Positions 42,703 to 51,164 of a stretch of 64,000 bases of DNA are shown here, in pieces (position 1 is the first letter of the stretch; every line of letters starts with the position of its first letter). Position numbers and translations under genes: made by a program. The stretch lies in the NCBI RefSeq assembly GCF_050563545.1, contig NZ_JBNXUM010000007.1, forward strand, positions 62,001-126,000, in the 5' to 3' direction. Under the pieces are notes generated by a model. That model had not been told where the DNA came from. It did not search any database and saw only the letters and a list, made by a program, of their open reading frames with translations. Source of the stretch: Falsiroseomonas sp050563545 (GTDB taxonomy: Bacteria > Pseudomonadota > Alphaproteobacteria > Acetobacterales > Acetobacteraceae).

Positions 42703-45357
42703 ATGGCCGACGAGCCCGCCCGCCCCGATCCCGACGCCCTGCTCGCGCTGGCGCGGCGGGAAGGGCGCGGGCGGCTAAAGGTGTTCCTCGGCGCCGCCCC
42801 CGGCGTCGGCAAGACGATGGAGATGCTCGCCGAGGCCCGCCGTCGTCTTGCCGGCGGCACCGACGTCCTGGCCGGCATCGTCGAGACGCATGGCCGGGCG
42901 GAGACGCAGGCCGCGATCGGCGACCTGCCGGTCCTGCCGCGCGCCCGCATCCCCTATCGCGGGCAGGCGCTGGAGGAGTTCGACCTCGACGCCGCGCTCG
43001 CAAGGCGCCCGCAGGTCCTGCTGCTCGATGAGCTCGCGCACAGCAACGCGCCGGGCAGCCGCCACCCCAAGCGCTGGCAGGACGTGGAGGAACTGCGCGC
43101 GGCCGGCATCGAGGTCTGGACCACGATGAACGTCCAGCACCTGGAGAGCCTGTCGGAGGCGGTGGCCCGCATCACCGGCGTGCGCGTGACGGAGACGGTG
43201 CCCGACCGCGTGCTGGCGGAGGCCGACGCCGTCGAGCTGATCGACATCCCGCCCGCCGAGCTCCTCGAGCGCATGCGCCAGGGCCGCATTTACCGCCCCG
43301 ACCAGGCCACCCGCGCGCTGCAGGGCTTCTTCAGGGAAGGCAACCTCGCCGCGCTGCGCGAGATGGCGCTGCGCCGCACGGCGGAGCGCGTGGATGCCGA
43401 CGTCACGGGCTACATGCGCGCCAACGCCATCGCCGGCCCCTGGCCCGCCGGAGACCGGGTCATGGCGCTCGTCGGCGCCGACGCCTCGGCCGAGACGGTG
43501 GTGCGGGAGGCACGGCGCGTGGCGGACGCGCTGAAGGCGCCGCTGATCGCCCTGCATGTCGAGCGGCCCACCGCCGCCCCTGGCGCCGATCCCAGCGCCG
43601 TGCTGCGGCTGGCGGAGCGGCTCGGGGCGACGACCGAAACCGTGGTTGCCCCCGATCTGCCGGCCGCGATCCTGCGCGAAGCGCGGGCGCGCAACGTGAC
43701 GCATCTTGTCATCGGCCGCGGCCGGCCGGGGTGGTGGGCACGGGCGACGGGCCGCACGCTGTCGGCGGCGCTGCTGCGACAGGCCACGGACTTCACGCTG
43801 CACCTCGTTCCGGAACCGGCGGCCGCGCCGCGTCCCCTGCCGCCCGAGCACCGCGGCCTTCCGCGCTGGGCGGACTGGCTGCTCACCCTTGCGCTGGTCG
43901 CCGCCGCGACGCTGGTCGGCCTCGCTTTCGACGATGTGGTGCCGGAAGGCGCGCTCGGCATGGTCTATCTCGTGCCAATCGTGGCGGCGGCGGTGGGCTT
44001 CGGGCCGGTGCAGGGCGCGGTGGCCGCGGCGCTCAGCTTCCTCTGCTGGAACTTCCTGTTCCTGCCGCCGCGCTACAGCCTCACCATCGCGGGGCCCCAG
44101 GACGTCGTGGGCGTGGTGGTCTTCGCGCTCGTCGCGCTGCTGCTGGCGGGCACCACCGGACGCCTCGGGCGCTCGATGCGCGCGGCACGCGCGCGTCTTC
44201 TCGGCCTGCGGCGCCTGGTGGAGCTCAGCCGCCAGCTCGGCGCCGCAGGCGACAAGGGCGACCTCGTGCAGGCCATCGCCGGGCAGGCCTCGCGCATCGC
44301 GGGCGCGCCGGCCTGCGTGCTGCTGCTGCTGCCGCCGCTGCCCGGCGAGAGCGCGCCCGAACCCGTGCTGCGCGCCAGCGTGCCGATCGACGCCGAGCCC
44401 GACGAGGCCAGCATGGCAGCGGCGCGCTGGGCGGTCGCCAATGGCCGCGCCGCGGGACGCGGGACGGACACGCTGCCCTCCGCCGCCTGGCAGTTCCGGC
44501 CGATGCGCACCGCGGGCGGCCTCGCCGGGCTGGTCGGGCTGCGCATCGGCGACACGCCGCCGCATGACGAGGCCGACCGCGCGCTGGACGCGCTGCTGGA
44601 CCAGGCCGCCATCGCGGTGGAGCGCGCGGAGCTGATGGAGGAACGCGCCCGCGGCGAGGCGCGGGCCGAGACCGAGGCCCTGCGCACGGCGCTGCTGACC
44701 TCGCTCGGCCACGACCTCAGGACGCCGCTCACCTCGATCCGCGGCGCCATCTCGACGCTGCGCAGCTCCGGCCACACGCTGTCGGAAGCGACGCGCGCCG
44801 ATCTGCTGGCGACCGCGGAGGAGGAGACGGAGCGGCTGTCCCGCTGGATCGCCAACATCCTCGACATGGTGCGCATCGAGAACCGCCAGGTCGAGCCGCG
44901 GCGCGAGCCGGTCGATGTCGCCGAGGCCGTGGAGACCGCCGCCGCGCGCGCCGCGCGGACGCATGGGCGGCAGGTCGCGCTCGACCTCGGCCCGCGCCCG
45001 ACCGCCCCGCGCCTGGATCCCGCGCTGCTCGACCAGGTGCTGACCAACCTGCTGGACAACGCGCTGAAATTCTCAGGGCCCGAAGGCCGCGTCGCCGCGC
45101 GGGTGGGGCGTGAGGGAGCGGAGGTGGTGATCGCCGTCGAGGATGACGGGCCGGGCATCCCCGGCGAGGATCTCCATCGCGTCTTCGATCCCTTCTTCCG
45201 CGCGACGCGCACCGACCGCGTCGCGGCAGGCAGCGGCCTCGGCCTCGCGATCTGCCGCGGCCTCGTGCATGCCATGGGCGGGCGCATCGCCGCCGAAAGC
45301 CCGGCGATGCCGGACGGGCGCGGCACGCGGATGGTGGTGAGGTTCCCCGGCGCATGA
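42703..45357 (+). CDS. kdpD: Osmosensitive K+ channel sensor histidine kinase KdpD
   Basis: KdpD is the membrane sensor that phosphorylates KdpE under K+ limitation. The 884-residue protein has the N-terminal KdpD domain with a Walker A GAAPGVGKT (residues 30-38) and Usp-like domain (about 245-365), four membrane segments (390-490), a GAF-like region, HisKA with the phospho-acceptor H670 in LGHDLRTPL, and a HATPase domain ending GSGLGLAICRG. It is divergent from kdpFABC rather than downstream, a less common arrangement. The ATG at 42703 follows GGAAGG by only a few nt. Confidence 0.96.
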   Translation: MADEPARPDPDALLALARREGRGRLKVFLGAAPGVGKTMEMLAEARRRLAGGTDVLAGIVETHGRAETQAAIGDLPVLPRARIPYRGQALEEFDLDAALARRPQVLLLDELAHSNAPGSRHPKRWQDVEELRAAGIEVWTTMNVQHLESLSEAVARITGVRVTETVPDRVLAEADAVELIDIPPAELLERMRQGRIYRPDQATRALQGFFREGNLAALREMALRRTAERVDADVTGYMRANAIAGPWPAGDRVMALVGADASAETVVREARRVADALKAPLIALHVERPTAAPGADPSAVLRLAERLGATTETVVAPDLPAAILREARARNVTHLVIGRGRPGWWARATGRTLSAALLRQATDFTLHLVPEPAAAPRPLPPEHRGLPRWADWLLTLALVAAATLVGLAFDDVVPEGALGMVYLVPIVAAAVGFGPVQGAVAAALSFLCWNFLFLPPRYSLTIAGPQDVVGVVVFALVALLLAGTTGRLGRSMRAARARLLGLRRLVELSRQLGAAGDKGDLVQAIAGQASRIAGAPACVLLLLPPLPGESAPEPVLRASVPIDAEPDEASMAAARWAVANGRAAGRGTDTLPSAAWQFRPMRTAGGLAGLVGLRIGDTPPHDEADRALDALLDQAAIAVERAELMEERARGEARAETEALRTALLTSLGHDLRTPLTSIRGAISTLRSSGHTLSEATRADLLATAEEETERLSRWIANILDMVRIENRQVEPRREPVDVAEAVETAAARAARTHGRQVALDLGPRPTAPRLDPALLDQVLTNLLDNALKFSGPEGRVAARVGREGAEVVIAVEDDGPGIPGEDLHRVFDPFFRATRTDRVAAGSGLGLAICRGLVHAMGGRIAAESPAMPDGRGTRMVVRFPGA

Positions 45358-46052
45358 ACGAGGCCGTCCCGCCGCGCATCCTCGTCGTGGACGACGAGCC
45401 GCAGATCCACCGGTTCCTCGGCCCCGCGCTGGAGGCGGCGGGCTACGCGCCGCTGCGTGCGACGACGATGGCCGAGGGTTTGCGCCTGGCGGCGGAGCGC
45501 GCGCCGGCGCTGGTGCTGCTCGACCTCGGACTGCCGGACGGCGACGGCAAGCTGGCCATCCCCAGGCTGCGCGGCTTCACCGAGGCCCCGGTCATCGTGC
45601 TGTCCGCCCGCGACCAGGAAGCCGAGAAGGTCGCGTCGCTGGATGCGGGCGCGGACGACTATGTCGAGAAGCCCTTCGCGCTGGGCGAGCTGCTCGCACG
45701 GCTCCGTGCCGCGCTTCGCCGCGCCGGCGCGGCGGCCAGGCAGCCCGCGGACAGCATCCTGCGCGTCGGCGCGCTGGAGCTCGATCTCGCGCGCAGGACG
45801 GCGCGCGTGGGGGGCGGCGAGCCCTTGAAGCTCACGCCGCGCGAGTGGGACCTGCTCGCCGCGCTGGTCCGTGGCGGAGAGGGTCGCGTGACGACGCAGC
45901 GGCAGCTCCTCGCCGCGGTCTGGGGGCCGGCTCATGTCGAGGATGCGCAGTATCTGCGCGTCTATATCGGGCACCTCCGGCAGAAGCTCGGGCCGGCTGC
46001 GGGTCTGATCCGGACCGAGCCTGGCGTGGGTTACCGGTTCGGCGAAGCGTAG
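45354..46052 (+). CDS. kdpE: Response regulator KdpE
   Basis: KdpE is the OmpR-class response regulator that activates kdpFABC. The 232-residue protein has a receiver with D57 (LVLLDLGLPDG) and the K of VEKPFA, and an OmpR/PhoB winged helix (LKLTPREWDLLAALV to RVYIGHLRQKLG). Its ATG overlaps the kdpD stop (ATGA), and it ends 93 nt before nasT. Confidence 0.96.
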   Translation: MNEAVPPRILVVDDEPQIHRFLGPALEAAGYAPLRATTMAEGLRLAAERAPALVLLDLGLPDGDGKLAIPRLRGFTEAPVIVLSARDQEAEKVASLDAGADDYVEKPFALGELLARLRAALRRAGAAARQPADSILRVGALELDLARRTARVGGGEPLKLTPREWDLLAALVRGGEGRVTTQRQLLAAVWGPAHVEDAQYLRVYIGHLRQKLGPAAGLIRTEPGVGYRFGEA

Positions 46053-46076
46053 CGCACGGGGCCTCTTCTCATTTGC

Positions 46077-46108
46077 TGCCGGCCGGTCCATCTCTCGGGC
46101 CGGAGGCA
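46077..46108 (+). terminator. Hairpin between kdpE and nasT
   Basis: CCGGTCC (46083-46089) pairs with GGGCCGG (46097-46103) around a 7-nt loop, extended by TGCC (46077-46080) and GGCA (46105-46108). It lies 25 nt past the kdpE stop and could end the kdpDE transcript. No U tract is present, so the call is tentative. Confidence 0.35.
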
Positions 46109-46145
46109 ATCGCGGCATACGGCTCCTTGGGTCGAAGGGGCTTCC

Positions 46146-46706
46146 TTGCGCGTCCTTCTTGTCGATGGCGAACCGGAGCGGGCGGCGGCCGTGCAGGCCG
46201 GCCTGGAATCCGCGGGCTGCCAAGTGGTGGCCGTCGCCGCCAGCGCCGCCGATCTCACCGCGCTCGTGCGCGAGGCCGAGGCCGAGGTCATCGTCTGCGA
46301 CATCGACGATCCCGGCCGCGACGCGCTGGAATCCATGCGCGCGCTGCATCGCGACGAGCCCCGCCCCGTCGTCGTCTTCGCCGCGCGCGGGGAGCCCGAC
46401 CAGATCGAAGCCGCGATCGAGGCCGGGGTCGCGGCCTACGTCGTGGAAGGGCTGGCGCCGGGCCGCGTGCGGCCGGTGATCGAGGTCGCGATCCGCCGCT
46501 TCCGCGCCCACCAGGCGCTGCGCGCCAAGCTGGAGGAAGCGCAGGCCACGCTGGCCGACCGCGTGGTGATCGAGCGCGCGAAGGGCGTGCTGATGCAGCG
46601 CCGCGGACTGCCGGAGGACGAGGCCTATCGCCTGATGCGGCGCTGGGCGATGGATCGCGGAGAAAAGCTGGTGCAGGTCGCGCAGCGCTTCCTGCGCGAA
46701 ATCTAG
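46146..46706 (+). CDS. nasT: ANTAR-domain antiterminator NasT
   Basis: NasT is an RNA-binding response regulator-like antiterminator that turns on nitrate-assimilation genes when released by NasS. The 186-residue protein has a receiver-like domain (residues 1-115) and a C-terminal ANTAR domain (about 125-180, with RVVIERAKGVLMQRRGLPEDEA). The likely start is TTG at 46146 with GAAGGGG about 6 nt upstream and the natural N-terminus MRVLLVDGEP. It is followed by a structured leader and by a NasS-like gene. Confidence 0.92.
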   Translation: MRVLLVDGEPERAAAVQAGLESAGCQVVAVAASAADLTALVREAEAEVIVCDIDDPGRDALESMRALHRDEPRPVVVFAARGEPDQIEAAIEAGVAAYVVEGLAPGRVRPVIEVAIRRFRAHQALRAKLEEAQATLADRVVIERAKGVLMQRRGLPEDEAYRLMRRWAMDRGEKLVQVAQRFLREI

Positions 46707-46939
46707 GCATTTCGCGCTTCGATTTTGCATTCTCCGTCTGATCTGGCCAAAATTGCCTTCGCGGGCAGCATTTTTGGCTTTCCGGGCCAGCCCAGCCCGT
46801 GCTCTTCACCGATCCGTCGCAGCGATTGCGGCTGGCTCCCGCCGCAACGGCGTGGCGGGATGCCGGAGCCCATCATTCCCAACCCGGCGGTCCAAAGGCG
46901 GTCCGCTCCCCGAGGCTTCGGCCTCCCGGACGCGACCGC
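46707..46939 (+). ncRNA. Structured leader of the nitrate operon, candidate NasT target
   Basis: This 233-nt untranslated stretch has several hairpins. GCCAAAA (46746-46752) pairs with TTTTGGC (46772-46778), enclosing TGCC/GGCA with a six-nt loop TTCGCG (46758-46763). An alternative pairing, CTGGCC (46743-46748) with GGCCAG (46785-46790), would exclude it. A second hairpin TTGCGGC/GCCGCAA lies at 46826-46847. Just before the ATG, GAGGC-TTCG-GCCTC (46912-46925) could act as the terminator. The six-nt loop fits ANTAR targets in size but lacks the usual A at position 1. Confidence 0.5.
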
Positions 46940-48004
46940 ATGGCTTCGGCCCTCCGCATCGGCTTTGTGACGCTGACCGACGCCGCGCCGCTGGTGGTGG
47001 CGGATGCGCTCGGCTTCTTCGCGGCTGCCGGGGTGCGCGTGACGCTCTCGCCCGAGCGGTCCTGGGCGGGGCTGCGGGACAAGTTGGCCTTCGGCGCGCT
47101 GGACGGGGCACATCTGCTCGCGCCGATGGCGGTCGCGCTGGCTGCCGGCGCGGGCGGCCTGCGGCGTCGGCTGGACGTCACGCTCCGGATGTCGCGCAAC
47201 GGCAACACAGTGGTCCTGTCGCATGCGCTTGCGAACGCCGTGCAGGGCTACGCCGCGCCGCTGTCCGCGCAGGCCTTCGCCGCCGCGCTGCATGCCCGGG
47301 CCGAAGACGGGATGCCGCCGCCGACGCTCGGCGTGGTCTTCCCGCATTCCTCGCACAACTACCTCCTGCGGGAATGGCTGGCGTCGGGCGGGCTCGATCC
47401 CGACCATGACTGCCGCCTGGTCGTCGTGCCACCGCCGCAGATGGCGCGCGCCCTGGCCGACGGCGCGATCGAGGGCTTCTGCGCCGGCGAGCCCTGGGGA
47501 AGTCACGCGGTCGCGCTCGGCGCCGGCCGCTTCGCCTTCACCACCGGCGACATCTGGCCGGACCATCCGGAGAAGGTGCTGGCCTTCGCCGAGGGGCTCG
47601 CGGATCGCGAGGCCGATGCAGTGGTCGCCGCCACCGCCGCGGTGATCGAGGCGCAGCGCTGGCTGACCGATCCCGCCAATCTCGGCGCCGCGACGGCCCT
47701 GCTGGCAGAGCGTGTCTTTCCCGCGCTGGCGCCGTCCACCATCGCCGCGGTGCTGGGCGGGCGCATCGCGGCGGCGCCGGGCGGCGCGCCCTTCGTTCTG
47801 GCCCACCCCACGCGGTTCGACCCCGGCACGCCGCCATCGTCCGAATGGGCGGCGCGCTGGTTCGCCGCGATGGGGCGCTGGGGCCATCTGCCGGTCGCAG
47901 CGACCGAGGAAGACGCCCGCGCGCCCTGGCGCCCCGACCTTTGGCAGCGCGCCGCGCGCCTGCTTTCCACCGAGACCGCTTCGCCGAAGGAGTCCACCGC
48001 ATGA
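46940..48004 (+). CDS. nasS: NasS-like nitrate sensor (signal-peptide-less NrtA homologue)
   Basis: A 354-residue protein of the CmpA/NrtA family lacking a signal peptide, so it should stay in the cytoplasm. NasS is a known cytoplasmic nitrate/nitrite sensor of this type that sequesters NasT. Shared family blocks with the next gene are GFVTLTDAAPLVVADALGFF, MARALADGAIEGFCAGEPWG and DHPEKVLAF. The ATG at 46940 follows the leader; its stop overlaps the nrtA start (ATGA). A direct duplicate-like arrangement with the exported NrtA supports the sensor call. Confidence 0.82.
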   Translation: MASALRIGFVTLTDAAPLVVADALGFFAAAGVRVTLSPERSWAGLRDKLAFGALDGAHLLAPMAVALAAGAGGLRRRLDVTLRMSRNGNTVVLSHALANAVQGYAAPLSAQAFAAALHARAEDGMPPPTLGVVFPHSSHNYLLREWLASGGLDPDHDCRLVVVPPPQMARALADGAIEGFCAGEPWGSHAVALGAGRFAFTTGDIWPDHPEKVLAFAEGLADREADAVVAATAAVIEAQRWLTDPANLGAATALLAERVFPALAPSTIAAVLGGRIAAAPGGAPFVLAHPTRFDPGTPPSSEWAARWFAAMGRWGHLPVAATEEDARAPWRPDLWQRAARLLSTETASPKESTA

Positions 48005-49266
48005 ACACGACCCGCCGCCAGGCCATCGCGGCCACCGCCGCGCTGCTTGCCGCCGCCCGCGCGGCGGCCCCGCGCGGCGCGTTCGCGCAGGGCAGCACGA
48101 CGCCGGAGGTGCGCAAGGCCACCCTCGGCTTCATCGCGCTGACCGACGCGGCGGCGGTGATCATCGCGAAGGAGAAGGGCTTCTTCGCCAAGCACGGCAT
48201 GCCCGATGTCGATGTCGCGCGGCAGGCGAGCTGGGGCGCGACGCGCGACAACCTCGTGCTCGGCGGCGGGCGCGGCGGCATCGACGGCGCGCATCTGCTG
48301 ACGCCGATGGCCTACCTCATCCACACCGGCCGCATCGTGCAGAACAACCAACCCGTGCCAATGGCGCTGCTGGCGCGGCTGAACACCAACGGCCAGGCGA
48401 TCAGCGTGGCGGAGAAGCACAAGGCGCTGGGCGCGAAGCTGGACGCTACGCCGCTGCGCCGCGCGTTCAACAGCGACAGCAAGGTCGCGATGACCTTCCG
48501 CGGCGGCACGCACGACATGTGGGTGCGCTACTGGCTTGCCGCCGCCGGCATCGACCCGGAGCGCGACGTGTCCACGATCGTCGTCCCGCCGCCGCAGATG
48601 GTCGCGAACATGCGCGTCGGCACGATGGACGCCTTCTGCGTCGGCGAGCCCTGGAACGCGCAGCTCGTCTCCCAGCGCCTGGGCTACACCGCGGCCGTGA
48701 CCGGCGAGCTCTGGAAGGACCATCCGGAGAAGTGCCTGGCGCTGCGCGGCGACTTCGTGCAGCAGAACCCCCGCGCGACCGAGGCGCTGACCGCCGCGGT
48801 GATCGAGGCCGCGCGCTGGTGCGACACGCCGGCCAACAAGGCCGAGATGTGCGACATCATCGGCCGCCGCGCCTGGCTGAACGTCGCGCCGGCCGACATC
48901 CTGGGTCGCATGCGCGGCGAGGTCGATTACGGCGACGGCCGCAACCTGACCAACATCGACCTCACCATGAAGTTCTGGCGCGACCACGCCAGCTATCCCT
49001 TCCGCAGCCACGACCTCTGGTTCCTGGTGGAGAACATCCGCTGGGGCATCCTGCCGGAGAACCTCGATACCGGGCCGCTGCTGCGCGAGGTGAACCGCGA
49101 GGACATTTGGCGTGCCGCCGCCGCGCGCGCCGGCGTGCCCAACGGCGAGACGCCGTCCGGCACCAGCCGCGGCCGCGAGACCTTCTTCGACGGCAAGGTC
49201 TTCGACCCCGAGAATGTCGGCGCCTACCTCAACTCGCTCTCCATCAAGAAGCTGGCGGCGGCCTGA
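48001..49266 (+). CDS. nrtA: Nitrate ABC transporter binding protein NrtA
   Basis: A 421-residue receptor of the nitrate/bicarbonate (NrtA/CmpA) family. The N-terminus MNTTRRQAIAATAALLAAA has a twin-arginine-type signal ending near FAQ. Mature-domain features match the family: GFIALTDAAAVIIAKEKGFF, WGATRDNLVLGG and the GGTHDMWVRYWL region. It delivers nitrate to the NrtB/NrtD permease. The start overlaps the NasS stop. Confidence 0.92.
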   Translation: MNTTRRQAIAATAALLAAARAAAPRGAFAQGSTTPEVRKATLGFIALTDAAAVIIAKEKGFFAKHGMPDVDVARQASWGATRDNLVLGGGRGGIDGAHLLTPMAYLIHTGRIVQNNQPVPMALLARLNTNGQAISVAEKHKALGAKLDATPLRRAFNSDSKVAMTFRGGTHDMWVRYWLAAAGIDPERDVSTIVVPPPQMVANMRVGTMDAFCVGEPWNAQLVSQRLGYTAAVTGELWKDHPEKCLALRGDFVQQNPRATEALTAAVIEAARWCDTPANKAEMCDIIGRRAWLNVAPADILGRMRGEVDYGDGRNLTNIDLTMKFWRDHASYPFRSHDLWFLVENIRWGILPENLDTGPLLREVNREDIWRAAAARAGVPNGETPSGTSRGRETFFDGKVFDPENVGAYLNSLSIKKLAAA

Positions 49267-49270
49267 TCCC

Positions 49271-50149
49271 ATGAACGCAATCTTGCCCCCGCCCGCGCCG
49301 GTCACGGTCGCCGCCAGCGCGCCGGCCACGCCGGCAGCGCCCGGCCTGGCCGTACGGCTGCTGCCGGCGCTGCGGCATGCCGCCGCGGTCGTGCTGCCGC
49401 CGGCGCTGCTGGTCCTTGCGCTGCTTGGCCTCTGGGAATGGGCGATGTCGGGCCCGGGCGCGACGCTGCCGCCGCCGTCCACGGTCTGGTCGAGCTCCTA
49501 CGAGCTGATCACCAGCCCGTTCTACGACCGCGGCGGGCTCGACAAGGGGCTCGGCCTGCACCTCGCGGCCAGCCTGCAGCGCGTGGCGCTGGGCTTCGCC
49601 ATCTCCGCCGTCGTCGGCGTGGCGCTCGGGATGCTGGTCGGCAGCTCGACGCTGGCGATGCGGGCGCTCGATCCCCTGTTCCAGGTGCTGCGCACGGTCC
49701 CGCCACTGGCCTGGCTGCCGCTCTCGCTCGCGGCGTTCCGCGAAGCGCAGCCCAGCGCGATCTTCGTGATCTTCATCACCGCGGTCTGGCCGATCATCAT
49801 CAACACCGCGGTCGGCGTGCGAAACGTGCCGTCGGACTACCGCAACGTCGCGCGCGTCATCCGCCTCTCGCCGCTCGACTGGTTCCTGCGCATCGTGGTG
49901 CCGGCAGCCGCGCCCTACATCTTCACGGGGCTGCGCATCGGCGTCGGCCTGTCGTGGCTGGCGATCATCGCCGCCGAGATGCTGATCGGCGGCGTCGGCA
50001 TCGGCTTCTTCGTCTGGGATGCCTGGAACAGCTCCAACCTGTCCGACATCGTGGTCGCCCTCGTCTACATCGGCCTGATCGGCTTCGCTCTGGATCGACT
50101 GATGGCCTTCACCGGCCGCGCCGTGACGCGCGGCACGTCGCAGCAATAG
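49271..50149 (+). CDS. nrtB: Nitrate ABC transporter permease NrtB
   Basis: A 292-residue inner-membrane permease of the NrtB/SsuC type with about six helices and an EAA-like loop near VRNVPSDYRNVARVIRLS. The family phrase RTVPPLAWLPLSLAAF and WLAIIAAEMLIGGVGIGFF is present. The N-terminal 30 residues are Ala/Pro-rich and cytoplasmic. It is encoded 4 nt after nrtA. Confidence 0.94.
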   Translation: MNAILPPPAPVTVAASAPATPAAPGLAVRLLPALRHAAAVVLPPALLVLALLGLWEWAMSGPGATLPPPSTVWSSSYELITSPFYDRGGLDKGLGLHLAASLQRVALGFAISAVVGVALGMLVGSSTLAMRALDPLFQVLRTVPPLAWLPLSLAAFREAQPSAIFVIFITAVWPIIINTAVGVRNVPSDYRNVARVIRLSPLDWFLRIVVPAAAPYIFTGLRIGVGLSWLAIIAAEMLIGGVGIGFFVWDAWNSSNLSDIVVALVYIGLIGFALDRLMAFTGRAVTRGTSQQ

Positions 50150-50161
50150 GGGGGCCGGGAT

Positions 50162-50950
50162 ATGGATCGCGCCTATCTCGAGATCAGCCGCGTCTCAGTC
50201 CGCTTCGGGGCGAACGTGCCGGTGCTGAACGGCGTGGAGCTGAAGGTCGGCCAGGGCGAATACGTTGCCGTCATCGGCCATTCCGGCTGCGGCAAGTCGA
50301 CGCTGCTGAACGTCGTGGCGGGGCTGCTGCCCGCGACGTCCGGCGGCGTGATCCTGGAAGGGCGGGAGGTCGACCAGCCCGGCCCCGACCGCGCCGTGGT
50401 CTTCCAGAACCACAGCCTGCTGCCCTGGCTGACCTGCCACGAGAACGTGAAGCTCGCGGTGGACCGCACCGCAGGACGCGGGATGTCGCGCGCCGAACGC
50501 CACGACTGGACGCTGCACAACCTGGCGCTGGTCCGGATGGAGGCGCATGCGGGCAAGCGTCCGCACGAGATCTCCGGCGGGATGAAGCAGCGCATCGGGA
50601 TCGCGCGCGCGCTGTCGATGAAGCCCAAGGTCCTGCTGCTGGACGAACCCTTCGGCGCGCTGGACGCGCTGACCCGCGCGCATCTGCAGGACCAGGTCAT
50701 GCAGATCCATGCGGAGCTCGGCACCACGGTGATGATGATCACCCACGATGTGGACGAGGCCGTGCTGCTGTCCGACCGCATCGTGATGATGACGAACGGG
50801 CCCAACGCGACGATCGGCGAGGTGCTGGAGGTGGATCTTCCCCGCCCGCGCGACCGCCTTGCGCTCGCGTCGGACCCGAAGTTCCTGGCGGCGCGGGAAG
50901 CGGTGCTGCGCTTCCTGCACGAACGCCACGCGCTGCCGGCGGCGGCGTGA
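50162..50950 (+). CDS. nrtD: Nitrate ABC transporter ATP-binding protein NrtD
   Basis: A 262-residue ATPase with Walker A GHSGCGKST (near residue 40), the Q-loop VVFQNHSLLPW, the signature ISGGMKQRIGIARAL and Walker B LLLDEPFGALD. The N-terminal specificity region is NrtD/NrtC-like (no fused binding domain), so it is the simple ATPase type. GGGGGG precedes the ATG at 50162. The following 214 nt (50951-51164) hold no recognised gene. Confidence 0.94.
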   Translation: MDRAYLEISRVSVRFGANVPVLNGVELKVGQGEYVAVIGHSGCGKSTLLNVVAGLLPATSGGVILEGREVDQPGPDRAVVFQNHSLLPWLTCHENVKLAVDRTAGRGMSRAERHDWTLHNLALVRMEAHAGKRPHEISGGMKQRIGIARALSMKPKVLLLDEPFGALDALTRAHLQDQVMQIHAELGTTVMMITHDVDEAVLLSDRIVMMTNGPNATIGEVLEVDLPRPRDRLALASDPKFLAAREAVLRFLHERHALPAAA

Positions 50951-51164
50951 CCGCCATGGCGGGAGAGGCGCGCCGGACGGGCCGGCGACACGGACGAAAT
51001 GCGACCGGCCGCGGCGCGAAGCCGTTCCGAAACACGCGTGGTATCGCGGTGAAACCCCCCAGCGGCACGTTCAACGACGGTCACGGAGCGACGGTCGGAT
51101 GGATCCCGGCGAAGCACGCAGAGGGCGCGCGAGACGGCGTGGCAAGCCGACCGCGCGCGCGCGC

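Noticed and set aside
50951..51164. A possible short ORF or RNA in the nrtD to reductase gap
   Set aside because: No start with ribosome site and no clear structure apart from a short repeat CGACGGTC; left as unassigned intergenic DNA.
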